This document shows positions 25,143 to 33,956 of a stretch of 43,041 nt of DNA, piece by piece (the stretch's first letter is position 1; every line of letters starts with the position of its first letter). A program made the position numbers and the translations under genes. Origin of the DNA: Anaerolineae bacterium (lineage in GTDB: Bacteria; Chloroflexota; Anaerolineae; J102). The notes under the pieces are model-generated. The model was not told the origin of the DNA and did no database searches. It saw nothing but the letters and a program-made list of their open reading frames with translations. The DNA is taken from assembly GCA_015493675.1 (NCBI GenBank), contig WGCR01000550.1:1-43041 (forward strand), given 5' to 3'.

Positions 25143-25194
25143 CGCCTTGACCGCGATTGAAGTGCTGGAGGCCGCGGATCGGGCGATGACCTGA
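25135..25194 (+). pseudogene. duplicated 3' fragment of a Gfo/Idh oxidoreductase gene
   Basis: A short open frame overlapping the nucleotidyltransferase stop reads NALTAIEVLEAADRAMT and ends at a TGA. It matches the C terminus of the oxidoreductase at 23447 (GLAVVEVLEAADRAMKTEK). The shared core is 31 bp (25159-25189), 30 of them identical to 24422-24452. The codons before the core differ, so it may derive from a related allele rather than a simple copy. Confidence 0.7.
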
Positions 25195-25320
25195 ACTGCG
25201 GATATCTCGGGTAACACTGAAATGTGAGAAAACGAGATGAAGCATCATATGTGATTGCTTTCAGAAAGAGATCGCGGAAGTAAGAATAATTGCATCATTA
25301 TCAGCAAGGACATAACAACT

Positions 25321-26469
25321 ATGCGCAACGAATTTCTGGTTTTTGGTTCTCCCCTTATTGAACAAGAGGAAGTTGATGAAGTTGTAGATTCACTTAAATC
25401 AGGATGGATAGGGACTGGGCCGAAAGTGCATCAATTTGAGGAAATATTTCGGGATTACAAAGGCGTAAAATACGCAATGGCTCTAAACTCATGCACAGCC
25501 TGTCTCCACCTATCCATGCTCTCCATCAATCTACAGCCTGGCGATGAGGTGATAGTCCCCACAATGACCTTTGCAGCCACCGCCAACGTTGTCATTCATG
25601 CTGGCGGCAAACCGGTCTTTGTTGACTCTCTGCGAGATTCAATGAACATTGATCCGGCAGATATCGAAAGAAAAATAACTCCCAAAACCAAGGCAATCAT
25701 CCCCGTCCATTTTGCTGGGCGCGCATGCGATATGGATACTATTTTGGATATTGCCAAAAAACATGATCTAAAAATTATCGAAGATTGCGCCCACGCCATT
25801 GAAACCGAGTATCACGGAGAAAAAGCCGGTACGTTTGGAGATATTGGTTGTTTTAGTTTTTACGTTACAAAAAATATTGTGACAGGCGAAGGAGGAATGG
25901 CAATCACAAACAACCAGGAATACGCTGACAAAATAAAAGTTATGGGACTTCATGGTATGAGCAAGGACGCCTGGAAGAGATTCAGCGACGAGGGCTATAA
26001 ACACTATCAGGTCGTTTATCCTGGATTCAAATACAATATGATGGATATTCAGGCAGCACTTGGAATCCACCAATTGCCGCGGGTTGATAGCTATTGGTTA
26101 CGCAGGCAGGAAATTTGGGATACTTACAATGAAGCCTTCAAAGATTTGCCTGTATTTACTCCAGCGCCAGTTGCACCAGATACAAAACATGCATACCATT
26201 TGTATACATTACTTCTAAATATTGATCGTCTTTCCATCACACGCGATCAATTTCTCGATGAAATGACCAAACGGAAAATAGGCGTTGGCGTCCACTACAT
26301 AGCGCTTCATCTGCACCCCTACTACCAGCAAACACTCGGGCATAAACGAGGTGATTTCCCAAATGCCGAATGGATATCCGATCGGACAGTCTCCCTCCCT
26401 CTATCTGCCAAACTAACGAACGCTGATGTCGATGACGTCATTGAAGCTGTACAATCGATTCTCACATAA
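25321..26469 (+). CDS. DegT/DnrJ/EryC1/StrS PLP-dependent aminotransferase (1)
   Basis: The 382-residue fold-type I enzyme transfers an amino group, normally from glutamate, to a keto-sugar nucleotide. It starts VFGSPLIEQEEVDEVVDSLKSGWIGTGPKVHQFEE, has NSCTACLHLSML (phosphate cup), IIEDCAHAIETEY (PLP-contacting aspartate) and the Schiff-base lysine in SFYVTKNIVTGEGGM. The details resemble ArnB/PseC-type C4 aminotransferases more than WbpE. The start at 25321 gives the family N terminus; an upstream in-frame ATG at 25255 does not. It opens the AT-rich block and is followed 11 bases later by an acyltransferase that could acylate the new amino group (inference). Confidence 0.9.
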   Translation: MRNEFLVFGSPLIEQEEVDEVVDSLKSGWIGTGPKVHQFEEIFRDYKGVKYAMALNSCTACLHLSMLSINLQPGDEVIVPTMTFAATANVVIHAGGKPVFVDSLRDSMNIDPADIERKITPKTKAIIPVHFAGRACDMDTILDIAKKHDLKIIEDCAHAIETEYHGEKAGTFGDIGCFSFYVTKNIVTGEGGMAITNNQEYADKIKVMGLHGMSKDAWKRFSDEGYKHYQVVYPGFKYNMMDIQAALGIHQLPRVDSYWLRRQEIWDTYNEAFKDLPVFTPAPVAPDTKHAYHLYTLLLNIDRLSITRDQFLDEMTKRKIGVGVHYIALHLHPYYQQTLGHKRGDFPNAEWISDRTVSLPLSAKLTNADVDDVIEAVQSILT

Positions 26470-26480
26470 TAACGAGGCAA

Positions 26481-27044
26481 ATGAAAAAACTGCTGAAAGC
26501 AATCGAGCGCTTTCTCATATTCTTTTATTTTAGATGGATACATCTTTTGTATGGCATTGACGGCGTAGCGCATAGATTAAAATGGCAACGTCATCCTAAA
26601 GATATTTTGAAAAGATGGGGCGCTCAAATCGACACTGACACAATGATTTATCCTGGGATTACTATTCACGCGGCACATCGTGATTTTTCAAATTTGAAGG
26701 TAGGGAAAAGTGTCAGGATACTGAGAGACGTTTTTTTGGATTTGACGGATGAGATTATTGTCGAAGATCAAGTGATCATAAGTATTGGAGCCACGTTGCT
26801 GACTCACCAAAACATCTTTCGATCTCCATTAAGTGAGTTGGAGGCCTATAAACCCTCTCATTCTCCAATCAAGATTAAGCGAGGAGCGGTCTTATTTGCT
26901 AATGTAACAGTGCTGCAAGGAGTGACAATTGGCGAATGCTCGGTTTGTGCTGCTGGGGCTGTAGTCATACACGATGTGCCTCCCTATACTGTTGTAGGCG
27001 GCGTTCCAGCCCGTCCGATTAAGACACTCCCAATGACTTTATGA
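26481..27044 (+). CDS. hexapeptide-repeat acyltransferase
   Basis: The 187-residue protein has irregular hexapeptide repeats from about residue 55 (MIYPGITIHAAH, VGKSVRILRDVFLDL, IVEDQVIISIGATLLTHQN) and ends with the usual GVTIGECSVCAAGAVVIHDVPPYTVVGGVPARPI. These features define the left-handed beta-helix xenobiotic/maltose O-acetyltransferase family, using acetyl-CoA. A basic, aromatic N-terminal region (FLIFFYFRWIHLLYG) may associate with the membrane. The context suggests O- or N-acetylation of a sugar residue. The acceptor is unknown. Confidence 0.83.
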   Translation: MKKLLKAIERFLIFFYFRWIHLLYGIDGVAHRLKWQRHPKDILKRWGAQIDTDTMIYPGITIHAAHRDFSNLKVGKSVRILRDVFLDLTDEIIVEDQVIISIGATLLTHQNIFRSPLSELEAYKPSHSPIKIKRGAVLFANVTVLQGVTIGECSVCAAGAVVIHDVPPYTVVGGVPARPIKTLPMTL

Positions 27045-27056
27045 GCTACTAAATAA

Positions 27057-27716
27057 ATGGCAAAAGAAACAAAAAACATTCTAGTCAATTCAATACACGA
27101 CAAGCAACTTCAAGTTTTTGCATCTCAATACATATCTGGACGACTGATAGATATTGGCTGTGGGAAAAAGCCGTATGAAGAGCTTCTCTCGCCATTAGTT
27201 ACTGAACACGTTGGCGTTGATCACCAAGATTCTTTTCACGATAAAAGCAATGTCGATATTTTTGGCTCTGCTTATGAAATTCCGGTTGAAGATGAATCAT
27301 TCGATTCAGCAATAAGCACTGCAGTTTTAGAGCATTTAGAAGAACCAGAATTAGCGTTGCGAGAATGCTATCGCGTTCTCAAACCCGGAGGCTATGCAAT
27401 CTACAGCATACCCTTCATTTGGCATATCCACGAGGCGCCGCGAGATTTTTTTAGATATAGTAAATTTGGAATCGAGTATTTATTTAACAAGACAGGCTTT
27501 GAAATCATTGAAATTAAACCATTATCAGGGTTTTGGGTGACTTTTGGACAGTTATTTGTCTACTACATTTATAGGTTTAACAGAGGCCCATTGCGATGGT
27601 TACATATCATTGATATTATTGGGTTATCGATTCAGGGATTTGTCTATTTAATAAATAAAATCGATAAAACTGAGCAGTGGACTTGGATGTACATGGTAGT
27701 AGCAAAAAAGCCATGA
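27057..27716 (+). CDS. class I SAM-dependent methyltransferase
   Basis: The 219-residue protein has the Rossmann-type SAM-binding motif I LIDIGCGKKPYEELL (about 30-44), the acidic VGVDHQDSF, DESFDSAISTAVLEHLEEPELALRECYRVLKPGGY (motifs IV-VI) and a C-terminal extension rich in aromatic residues. It belongs to the type-11 methyltransferase group common in glycan clusters, where members O-methylate sugar residues. The C-terminal portion (YYIYRFNRG, IIGLSIQGFVYLI) is hydrophobic enough to approach the membrane. Its stop overlaps the flippase start (ATGA). Confidence 0.85.
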   Translation: MAKETKNILVNSIHDKQLQVFASQYISGRLIDIGCGKKPYEELLSPLVTEHVGVDHQDSFHDKSNVDIFGSAYEIPVEDESFDSAISTAVLEHLEEPELALRECYRVLKPGGYAIYSIPFIWHIHEAPRDFFRYSKFGIEYLFNKTGFEIIEIKPLSGFWVTFGQLFVYYIYRFNRGPLRWLHIIDIIGLSIQGFVYLINKIDKTEQWTWMYMVVAKKP

Positions 27717-29155
27717 CAACGCTGAAACACCAGGCAGCTAAAGGAGTCAAATGGGCAGCCATTTCTCGGGCAGGACGTCTGGGGGCACAATTCCTAACAA
27801 CTGCCATCCTTGCCCGATTACTATCGCCCGATGATTTTGGGTTGGTGGGAATGGCGCTTGTTGTTTTGGGATTTCTAAATATCTTCAAGGATTTGGGAAC
27901 TTCCGCTGCAATCATTCAGAGAAAGGAAATTGAAGACCCGTTAATTTCGAGCATCTTCTGGCTGAATGTAGGATTTGGGGCAGTTGCTACAACAATCCTA
28001 TTTGCCGGCGCTCCGCTCATCGCCTGGTTTTATCATGAGCCAAGATTGACTTCTGTGATGCAAGTTTTTGCAACCACATTCATCCTTTCGGGATTGGGAA
28101 TAGTACAAAATGCCTTGTTGCAACGTTCTCTGGCATTCAATAAGTTGGCAAAAATCGAATTAACCGCCATCATTATTGGATCAGCGTCAGGAATTGCCCT
28201 CGCTACTATGGGAGCAGGCGTTTGGAGTCTAGTCATCCAGACTATAAGCACAGTCTTTTTGACAACAGTCTTTTTGTGGCTACAATCGAACTGGCGTCCA
28301 AAACTCAAGTTTGATTGGACTGAATTAAAAACCATACTTTCGTACAGCTTAAATCTTACTGGATTTAATATCCTTAACTTCTTATCCCGAAACACAGATT
28401 ATCTATTGATCGGCCGGTACTTGGGAGCTACAGCATTGGGATACTACACATTGGCCTATCAAATACTACTATTCCCCGTCCAGAATATTTCCGCCGTTGT
28501 CAGCAAAGTAATGTTCCCCGTTTATTCCAAAATCCAAACAGACAACGCCTATTTTTCCCGTGTTTATCTCGATGTAGCTTCTACAATTGCATTTTTCACT
28601 TTTCCCTTAATGATGGGGGCCTTTCTGCTAGCCCATCCTTTGGTCTCCGTGATCTTTGGTGAAAAATGGGCGCAATCCGCCTTTTTAATCCAGATACTTG
28701 CCCCCGTTGGCGCCATTCAGTCCATCGCAGCAACCGTTGGCCTGATATATCAAGCCAAAGGTAAAACAGATTGGTTACTCCGCTGGGGCATTTTTTCCGT
28801 TTCTATAGTTATTGTTGCTTTCCTTGTCGGCATTCGCTATGGACTCATTGGCGTTGCTTTGGCATATTCAGGAGCAATAATGCTCCTCACCTATCCTAGC
28901 TTCGCAATACCCTTTCGTTTGATAAAACTAAAGTTCCTAGACTTGGTAGAAGTACTAAAACTGCATTTACTAAACACCTTGGCAATGGGTTTAATAATTT
29001 ACACATATTTGATCCTTTTTTCATCACACTTCTCTGACGTTATCAACCTAACCTTCGCTGTTACAATAGGCGCTACAGCTTATTTGACGAGTAACTATAT
29101 GATAAATCGACAACAATTGAAAAAACTGACGGTGAAAGCAAAACTTCTACTTTGA
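27713..29155 (+). CDS. polysaccharide flippase 2 (WzxC-like, PST family)
   Basis: The 480-residue polytopic protein starts LKHQAAKGVKWAAISRAGRLGAQFLTTAILARLLSPDDFGLVGMALVVLGFL, the signature of the WzxC/TuaB branch of the MOP superfamily, with about twelve to fourteen helices. It translocates lipid-linked repeat units. It differs from the flippase at 16217, so the locus has two non-identical exporters. The start at 27713 overlaps the methyltransferase stop by four bases. AT-rich composition matches the surrounding block. Confidence 0.9.
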   Translation: MTTLKHQAAKGVKWAAISRAGRLGAQFLTTAILARLLSPDDFGLVGMALVVLGFLNIFKDLGTSAAIIQRKEIEDPLISSIFWLNVGFGAVATTILFAGAPLIAWFYHEPRLTSVMQVFATTFILSGLGIVQNALLQRSLAFNKLAKIELTAIIIGSASGIALATMGAGVWSLVIQTISTVFLTTVFLWLQSNWRPKLKFDWTELKTILSYSLNLTGFNILNFLSRNTDYLLIGRYLGATALGYYTLAYQILLFPVQNISAVVSKVMFPVYSKIQTDNAYFSRVYLDVASTIAFFTFPLMMGAFLLAHPLVSVIFGEKWAQSAFLIQILAPVGAIQSIAATVGLIYQAKGKTDWLLRWGIFSVSIVIVAFLVGIRYGLIGVALAYSGAIMLLTYPSFAIPFRLIKLKFLDLVEVLKLHLLNTLAMGLIIYTYLILFSSHFSDVINLTFAVTIGATAYLTSNYMINRQQLKKLTVKAKLLL

Positions 29156-29178
29156 ACAAGTCGGGACCAACATCCGAA

Positions 29179-30339
29179 ATGACAGGTAAACTTTCTGTAA
29201 TTCATAGTTATCCAATCTGGCTGCCTCAAACCCAAACCTGGATGTATAATCAGGTCAAATATCTGCCAGATACGATCAAGGCTATCATCTCTTGCGAACA
29301 TGTTCAGAATCTTGATCAATTCGAACTTCCACGAATTTACGCCAGCAACTCACCTCTCGGCTTGCACTACTTTCTTAGTCGCACACTCCGAAAGCTAGGA
29401 ATCCAATATAGAATTGGCCCCATTGCCAATATCACTAAGCAAGAAGGAGCCACAGTGCTTCATTCTCATTTTGGCACCACAGGCTGGCATAATCTGATTG
29501 CAGCCAAGAGAAACCAGTTGAAACACGTCGTCACATTCTATGGATTGGATGTGAACAAAGTGCCACAACAACATCCGGTTTGGCGTAAACGATATACCCA
29601 GCTCTTTGAAGAAGCCGATCTGTTTTTATGCGAAGGCCCCTATATGGCGCGTTCATTAGCTGCACAGGGCTGTCCCGCAAATAAAATCAAGGTCCATCAT
29701 TTGGGCATCCCGCTAGAGAACTTATCCTTCCAACCACGGAAATGGCGCCAAGGAGAAACACTCCGTGTGCTAATTGTTGCCAGTTTCCGTGAGAAAAAAG
29801 GCATTCCGGATGCTTTGCTTGCTTTAGGAAAAATAAAAGACCAAGTGGATTTGGAAATTACTATTATCGGTGACGCTAGCAAAGAAAATTCGAGTCAAAA
29901 TGAAAAGCGTCGTATTCTTACCCTTATTGAATCCTTAGAATTAACTTCCAGGGTACGATTGTTAGGTTATCAGCCTTACAAAGTGATCCTGGCAGAAGCA
30001 TTTCGACATCACATATTTCTTTCTCCCAGTGTGACAGCCAGTGATGGTGACTCGGAAGGAGGTGCACCAGTCGTACTGATTGAAATGATGGCTACCGGTA
30101 TGCCCATTGTCAGCACCACGCATTGCGATATCCCCGAAGTCGTTGAATATGGGAAGAAGGACTGGCTTGTTGCTGAACATGATGTTGATGCTTTGGCCAA
30201 TCGACTCATTTGGCTCATTGAACATCCTGGTGAGTGGACACAATTGACCCAACAAGGCCGCTATCACGTTGAACGACATTTTGATGCCAGCGTTCAGGGA
30301 TTAAAGCTAAGTGAAATTTATTTCAGCTTAATCAACTAA
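29179..30339 (+). CDS. family 4 glycosyltransferase (colanic-acid type)
   Basis: The 386-residue GT-B enzyme has an acceptor domain with HSYPIWLPQTQTWMYNQVKYLP and HSHFGTTGWHNL, and a donor domain with VLIVASFREKKGIPDALLAL and SVTASDGDSEGGAPVVLIEMMATGMPIVSTTHCDIPEVV, including the E-x7-E region of retaining GT4 enzymes. A TTG at 29152 overlapping the flippase stop would add nine residues and is possible through coupling; the ATG at 29179 is chosen because the fold begins directly after it. It sits between flippase 2 and polymerase 2. Donor unknown. Confidence 0.87.
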   Translation: MTGKLSVIHSYPIWLPQTQTWMYNQVKYLPDTIKAIISCEHVQNLDQFELPRIYASNSPLGLHYFLSRTLRKLGIQYRIGPIANITKQEGATVLHSHFGTTGWHNLIAAKRNQLKHVVTFYGLDVNKVPQQHPVWRKRYTQLFEEADLFLCEGPYMARSLAAQGCPANKIKVHHLGIPLENLSFQPRKWRQGETLRVLIVASFREKKGIPDALLALGKIKDQVDLEITIIGDASKENSSQNEKRRILTLIESLELTSRVRLLGYQPYKVILAEAFRHHIFLSPSVTASDGDSEGGAPVVLIEMMATGMPIVSTTHCDIPEVVEYGKKDWLVAEHDVDALANRLIWLIEHPGEWTQLTQQGRYHVERHFDASVQGLKLSEIYFSLIN

Positions 30340-30366
30340 TCATGCAACTTATTGTAGAATGCCACT

Positions 30367-31734
30367 ATGCACACAGCAAATACAAACAAGCAGACTGTCA
30401 GCCAACCATACTCCTATTTAAAAAGGAGGGAACGATCGAAAGGTAAGGGCGTGTATATCATACTTTCCCTTATTCTTATTTCAGCGTTTGGCCCCTATAT
30501 TTTTCGAAATAGCGGCGTAAGGTTGGAACATCTTATTATTTATCCTCTCGCTGTCATTCTTCTGATTCGTTATTTTCTTAATCCCAAAAAAGCCACGCCG
30601 CGCATTTACCACATCATTTTAACCTTATGGTTGTTGCTGATTTTCTGGCTGATCTTGATAACTTATTTTACGAAAGAAACCTTTTCCTTCTTCATCATAG
30701 CGGAAATGGAAAACATGATTCAGCCGCTGGCCTTGCTGTTTATTTTAGGAGAATTGCTCAAGGAATTATCTTTCGATGAACAAATAAAGTTCCTGAAGGT
30801 AGCGGCTTGGGTAATTATCATCCTGTTGGCATTGAACGCCATCCTTTCGATTGCCACCATTTTTGTTGATACCTGGTCAATTGTTCACTGGTTTTTGAGG
30901 GGTGATAACTTTCTGGAAACTGTCTGGGGGCGATCGCTCACAAACGGGCGCTATCTGGGTATTTTTAATCAACCATTCGAAGCAGGACTTGCATATTCAA
31001 TCGGGCTACTATTGTGGGTTTACCTGCTATTGAGGCAAAAGGCTGGTTCCTTTTTGTTATTGAATGTCGGTATCTTATTAATTGCGGGCGGACTCTTATC
31101 TATTTCAAAAGTATTTCTTTTAGGTGGTATCCCAGCAGCAATTCTCTTTGCAGTCTGGGTGCTCAATACTCGTAGAGCAAAACGATTGGGAGGCGTCTTT
31201 ATTCTCCTTGTCATCGTTACGGGTCTGCTCACCAGCTTTCGACGATGGGTTGGAGCACAATACCTCTTACAGTTATTTGATTATAAACAAGTCTCGAAAG
31301 TTGGAGCCCTTTCACTTTATTCCGGAGGACGTCTAAATCAGAGTTCATTTGTTGGACATTTATTCCGATTGGTCTGGGATGTCTCTCCTTTGGTTGGATT
31401 CGGTTTTGGCGTGAACTTTGCTCTTGACAATGCTTACCTTGAATTCTTCTATCAGGGCGGCCTCATCGCTCTCACAATTTACCTTGGCATTCTTATTATT
31501 CTTGGATTGTCATTCTTCCGTAAGCTGGCCAGCGGCTTAATAGAAGCGAAAATGGCGCTATTGCTGGTGGCGCTAGTTCTTTTCGCTGGTTTTGGAGCGC
31601 CAGTGCTTACCATCAATCGTTCATCCATCCTTGTGTGGGTAGTGTTGATGACATTAATGTTTCTCTTATGGTCCGCACAACCATCTCAGACGATGACACA
31701 AGCCGACAAGACCGCAGGCGCCGTGGGGATATGA
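30367..31734 (+). CDS. polysaccharide polymerase 2 / O-antigen ligase-like protein (Wzy)
   Basis: The 455-residue membrane protein has about ten to twelve hydrophobic segments (for example GVYIILSLILISAFGPYIF, IIYPLAVILLIRYFL, LLILVVALVLFAG-type helices late in the chain) and a periplasmic-side loop around VWGRSLTNGRYLGIFNQPFEAGLAYSIG, resembling the O-antigen ligase/polymerase superfamily. Together with flippase 2 and the GT4 before it, it completes a second Wzx/Wzy set. The 3' end overlaps the next start (ATGA). Polymerase versus ligase cannot be resolved by eye; polymerase is favoured in an undecaprenyl-linked, probably monoderm, system. Confidence 0.78.
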   Translation: MHTANTNKQTVSQPYSYLKRRERSKGKGVYIILSLILISAFGPYIFRNSGVRLEHLIIYPLAVILLIRYFLNPKKATPRIYHIILTLWLLLIFWLILITYFTKETFSFFIIAEMENMIQPLALLFILGELLKELSFDEQIKFLKVAAWVIIILLALNAILSIATIFVDTWSIVHWFLRGDNFLETVWGRSLTNGRYLGIFNQPFEAGLAYSIGLLLWVYLLLRQKAGSFLLLNVGILLIAGGLLSISKVFLLGGIPAAILFAVWVLNTRRAKRLGGVFILLVIVTGLLTSFRRWVGAQYLLQLFDYKQVSKVGALSLYSGGRLNQSSFVGHLFRLVWDVSPLVGFGFGVNFALDNAYLEFFYQGGLIALTIYLGILIILGLSFFRKLASGLIEAKMALLLVALVLFAGFGAPVLTINRSSILVWVVLMTLMFLLWSAQPSQTMTQADKTAGAVGI

Positions 31735-32915
31735 GGAACCCCATCATCCTGACGACCATCGCATCGTATTTGCCCGGATTCAAGGCGGGGGGCCCGATCC
31801 GCACCCTCACTAATCTCATCGCCCGCCTCGGCGAAGAATTTGATTTCCGCATTCTGACCGCCGACCGCGATCTGGATGATGTCCAACCCTATCCGGATAT
31901 TCAGCCCAATGTCTGGATGCAACGAACGCACGAACGGGTTTGCTATCTCTCGCCGGACCAGCGCAAGTTTCTGTCCTTCCGCCATCACCTGACGCAGGAA
32001 TCCTACGATCTCCTCTATCTGAACAGTTTTTTCTCGCAACTGACCGTGCACGCCATGACCTACCGGCGTCTGGGATTGCTTCCCGCCCGCCCCTGGATCA
32101 TTGCTCCCCGCGGCGAATTTTCACCGGGAGCGCTTCAAATCAAGTGGCCGAAGAAACGTCTTTTCTTAACCTTTGCCGGGATTTCAGGGCTGTACCGCAA
32201 CCTGATCTGGCAGGCTTCCAGCGAATTCGAGGCCGCAGATATCCGGCGACTTGTCGCCCGATTCCATCTTGATTCAAATCCCAGCATCCTGGTGGCCCCC
32301 AACCTGCCACCGAAGATGAGGGGCGCAGCGCCCACTGCTCGCCCGACCAAAACCAAAGGGGCAGCCCGGCTTGTCTTCCTTTCCCGTATTGCCAGGATGA
32401 AGAATCTGGCATTTGCGCTGCAGCAGCTTGCGCAGGTGCAGGGGGAAATCACCTTCGACATTTACGGGCCGAAAGAGGATGAGGCGTACTGGCGCACCTG
32501 CCAACAACGCATTGCCGACCTCCCCGAGAATATCACGGCGTCCTATTTGGGCCCGGTCGAGCCAGATCAGGTGTCAACGGTTTTCGCAGCCTACCATGCT
32601 TTCCTCTTCCCCACGCTGGGTGAAAACTTCGGGCATGTGATCCTGGAATCTCTTTCCGCCGGATGTCCCGTCATCACCAGCGATCGCACGCCCTGGCGAG
32701 AACTGACGCAAAAACGGGCAGGCTGGGACCTGCCTCTGGACCAACCAACTCTTTTCCAGCAAGCCATCCGACAGATCGTTGAAATGGATCATCCCACCTG
32801 GCAGAAATGGTCGCAAGGCGCCCGGCAGGTGGCAGATGCCTTCATCAACGATCCGGCCATCATCGAAGCCAACCGACAGCTTTTCTATTCTGCACTGGCT
32901 AAAAGCCACACATAA
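31731..32915 (+). CDS. family 4 glycosyltransferase
   Basis: The 394-residue enzyme begins IILTTIASYLPGFKAGGPIRTLTNLIARLGEEFDFRILTADRDL, the typical GPIRTL acceptor-domain start of a GT4 subgroup, then WIIAPRGEFSPGALQ and the donor domain RLVFLSRIARMKNLAFAL and FLFPTLGENFGHVILESLSAGCPVITSD (the GENFGHVILE element holds the donor-binding glutamate). The start at 31731 overlaps the polymerase stop by four bases. Composition returns here to the GC-rich background, marking the right edge of the AT-rich block. Confidence 0.9.
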   Translation: MRNPIILTTIASYLPGFKAGGPIRTLTNLIARLGEEFDFRILTADRDLDDVQPYPDIQPNVWMQRTHERVCYLSPDQRKFLSFRHHLTQESYDLLYLNSFFSQLTVHAMTYRRLGLLPARPWIIAPRGEFSPGALQIKWPKKRLFLTFAGISGLYRNLIWQASSEFEAADIRRLVARFHLDSNPSILVAPNLPPKMRGAAPTARPTKTKGAARLVFLSRIARMKNLAFALQQLAQVQGEITFDIYGPKEDEAYWRTCQQRIADLPENITASYLGPVEPDQVSTVFAAYHAFLFPTLGENFGHVILESLSAGCPVITSDRTPWRELTQKRAGWDLPLDQPTLFQQAIRQIVEMDHPTWQKWSQGARQVADAFINDPAIIEANRQLFYSALAKSHT

Positions 32916-32918
32916 CCT

Positions 32919-33956
32919 ATGTTCAAAGACAAAACCCTCCTCATTACCGGCGGCACGGGCAGCTTTGGCAACGCGGTGCTGCGTCGCTTTTTGCAGACCG
33001 ATATTCGCGAGATCCGCATCTTCAGCCGGGACGAGAAAAAACAGAGTGATATGCGTCTGGCCTATCGCAACAGGAAGCTGAAATTCTACATCGGCGACGT
33101 GCGCAGGCCCGAAAGTCTGCTGGACGCCATGGTCGGCGTGGATTATGTGTTCCACGCGGCCGCGCTCAAGCAGGTGCCCTCCTGCGAGTTCTATCCGATG
33201 GAAGCGCTGATGACCAACGCCGTGGGCGCAGAAAACGTGATGAATGCAGCCATGGCCGCGGGCGTGGAGCGCCTGGTGGTGCTCAGCACCGACAAGGCCG
33301 CCTATCCCATCAACGCCATGGGCATCACCAAGGCCCTGATGGAGAAGCTGGCTGTAGCCAAATCGCGTGTGGCCGCGGAGCGGGATTCCACCGTCATCAC
33401 CATCACCCGCTACGGCAACGTCATGGCCTCTCGCGGCTCGGTTATTCCCCTGTTCGTGGAGCAGATCAAGGCCGGGCGACCTCTCACTGTCACCGATCCC
33501 ACCATGACCCGCTTTATGATGAGCATCGACGAGGCCGTGGACCTGGTGCTTTACGCGTTCGAACATGGCGAACCAGGCGATCTCTTTGTGCAAAAGGCGC
33601 CCGCCGCCACCATCGAGACTCTGGCTCTGGCCCTGAAAAAAATCTTCGACAGCGACGCCCCCATCGAGATCATCGGCGTCCGACACGGCGAAAAGCAGTA
33701 CGAAACCCTGCTCACCCGCGAGGAGATGATGCGAGCCCAGGACCTGGGAGGCTACTATCGCGTGCCGGCGGACAACCGGGACCTGAACTACGATCTCTAT
33801 TATTCCCAGGGCGCGCCGCCCGACATCGCGCCCGAGGATTACAATTCCAACAATACGCACCGGCTCTCGGTGGATGAAATGGCCGAGATGCTGCTGAAGC
33901 TCGATTACATCCAGCGGGCATTGACCAATGGCTCGGAGGAGAATGGTTTGATATGA
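32919..33956 (+). CDS. capE: UDP-GlcNAc 4,6-dehydratase/5-epimerase (CapE/FnlA/WbjB-type)
   Basis: The 345-residue extended SDR catalyses the first step to UDP-N-acetyl-L-fucosamine. It has TLLITGGTGSFGNAVLRRFL (cofactor loop), FSRDEKKQSDMR, VFHAAALKQVPSCEFYPMEALMTNAVG, LSTDKAAYPINAMGITKALMEKL (the M-xxx-K variant of the YxxxK active site seen in CapE/WbjB) and ITRYGNVMASRGSVIPLF. The Met instead of Tyr is a known family trait. Its stop overlaps the capF start (ATGA), and capF and capG follow in the classical order. Confidence is high because three enzymes of one pathway are present together. Confidence 0.95.
   Translation: MFKDKTLLITGGTGSFGNAVLRRFLQTDIREIRIFSRDEKKQSDMRLAYRNRKLKFYIGDVRRPESLLDAMVGVDYVFHAAALKQVPSCEFYPMEALMTNAVGAENVMNAAMAAGVERLVVLSTDKAAYPINAMGITKALMEKLAVAKSRVAAERDSTVITITRYGNVMASRGSVIPLFVEQIKAGRPLTVTDPTMTRFMMSIDEAVDLVLYAFEHGEPGDLFVQKAPAATIETLALALKKIFDSDAPIEIIGVRHGEKQYETLLTREEMMRAQDLGGYYRVPADNRDLNYDLYYSQGAPPDIAPEDYNSNNTHRLSVDEMAEMLLKLDYIQRALTNGSEENGLI

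Noticed and set aside
32574..33860. 428-codon minus-strand frame opposite the GT4 and capE
   Set aside because: Antisense of two confidently identified enzymes; its His/Gly/Val-rich composition is typical of a shadow frame.
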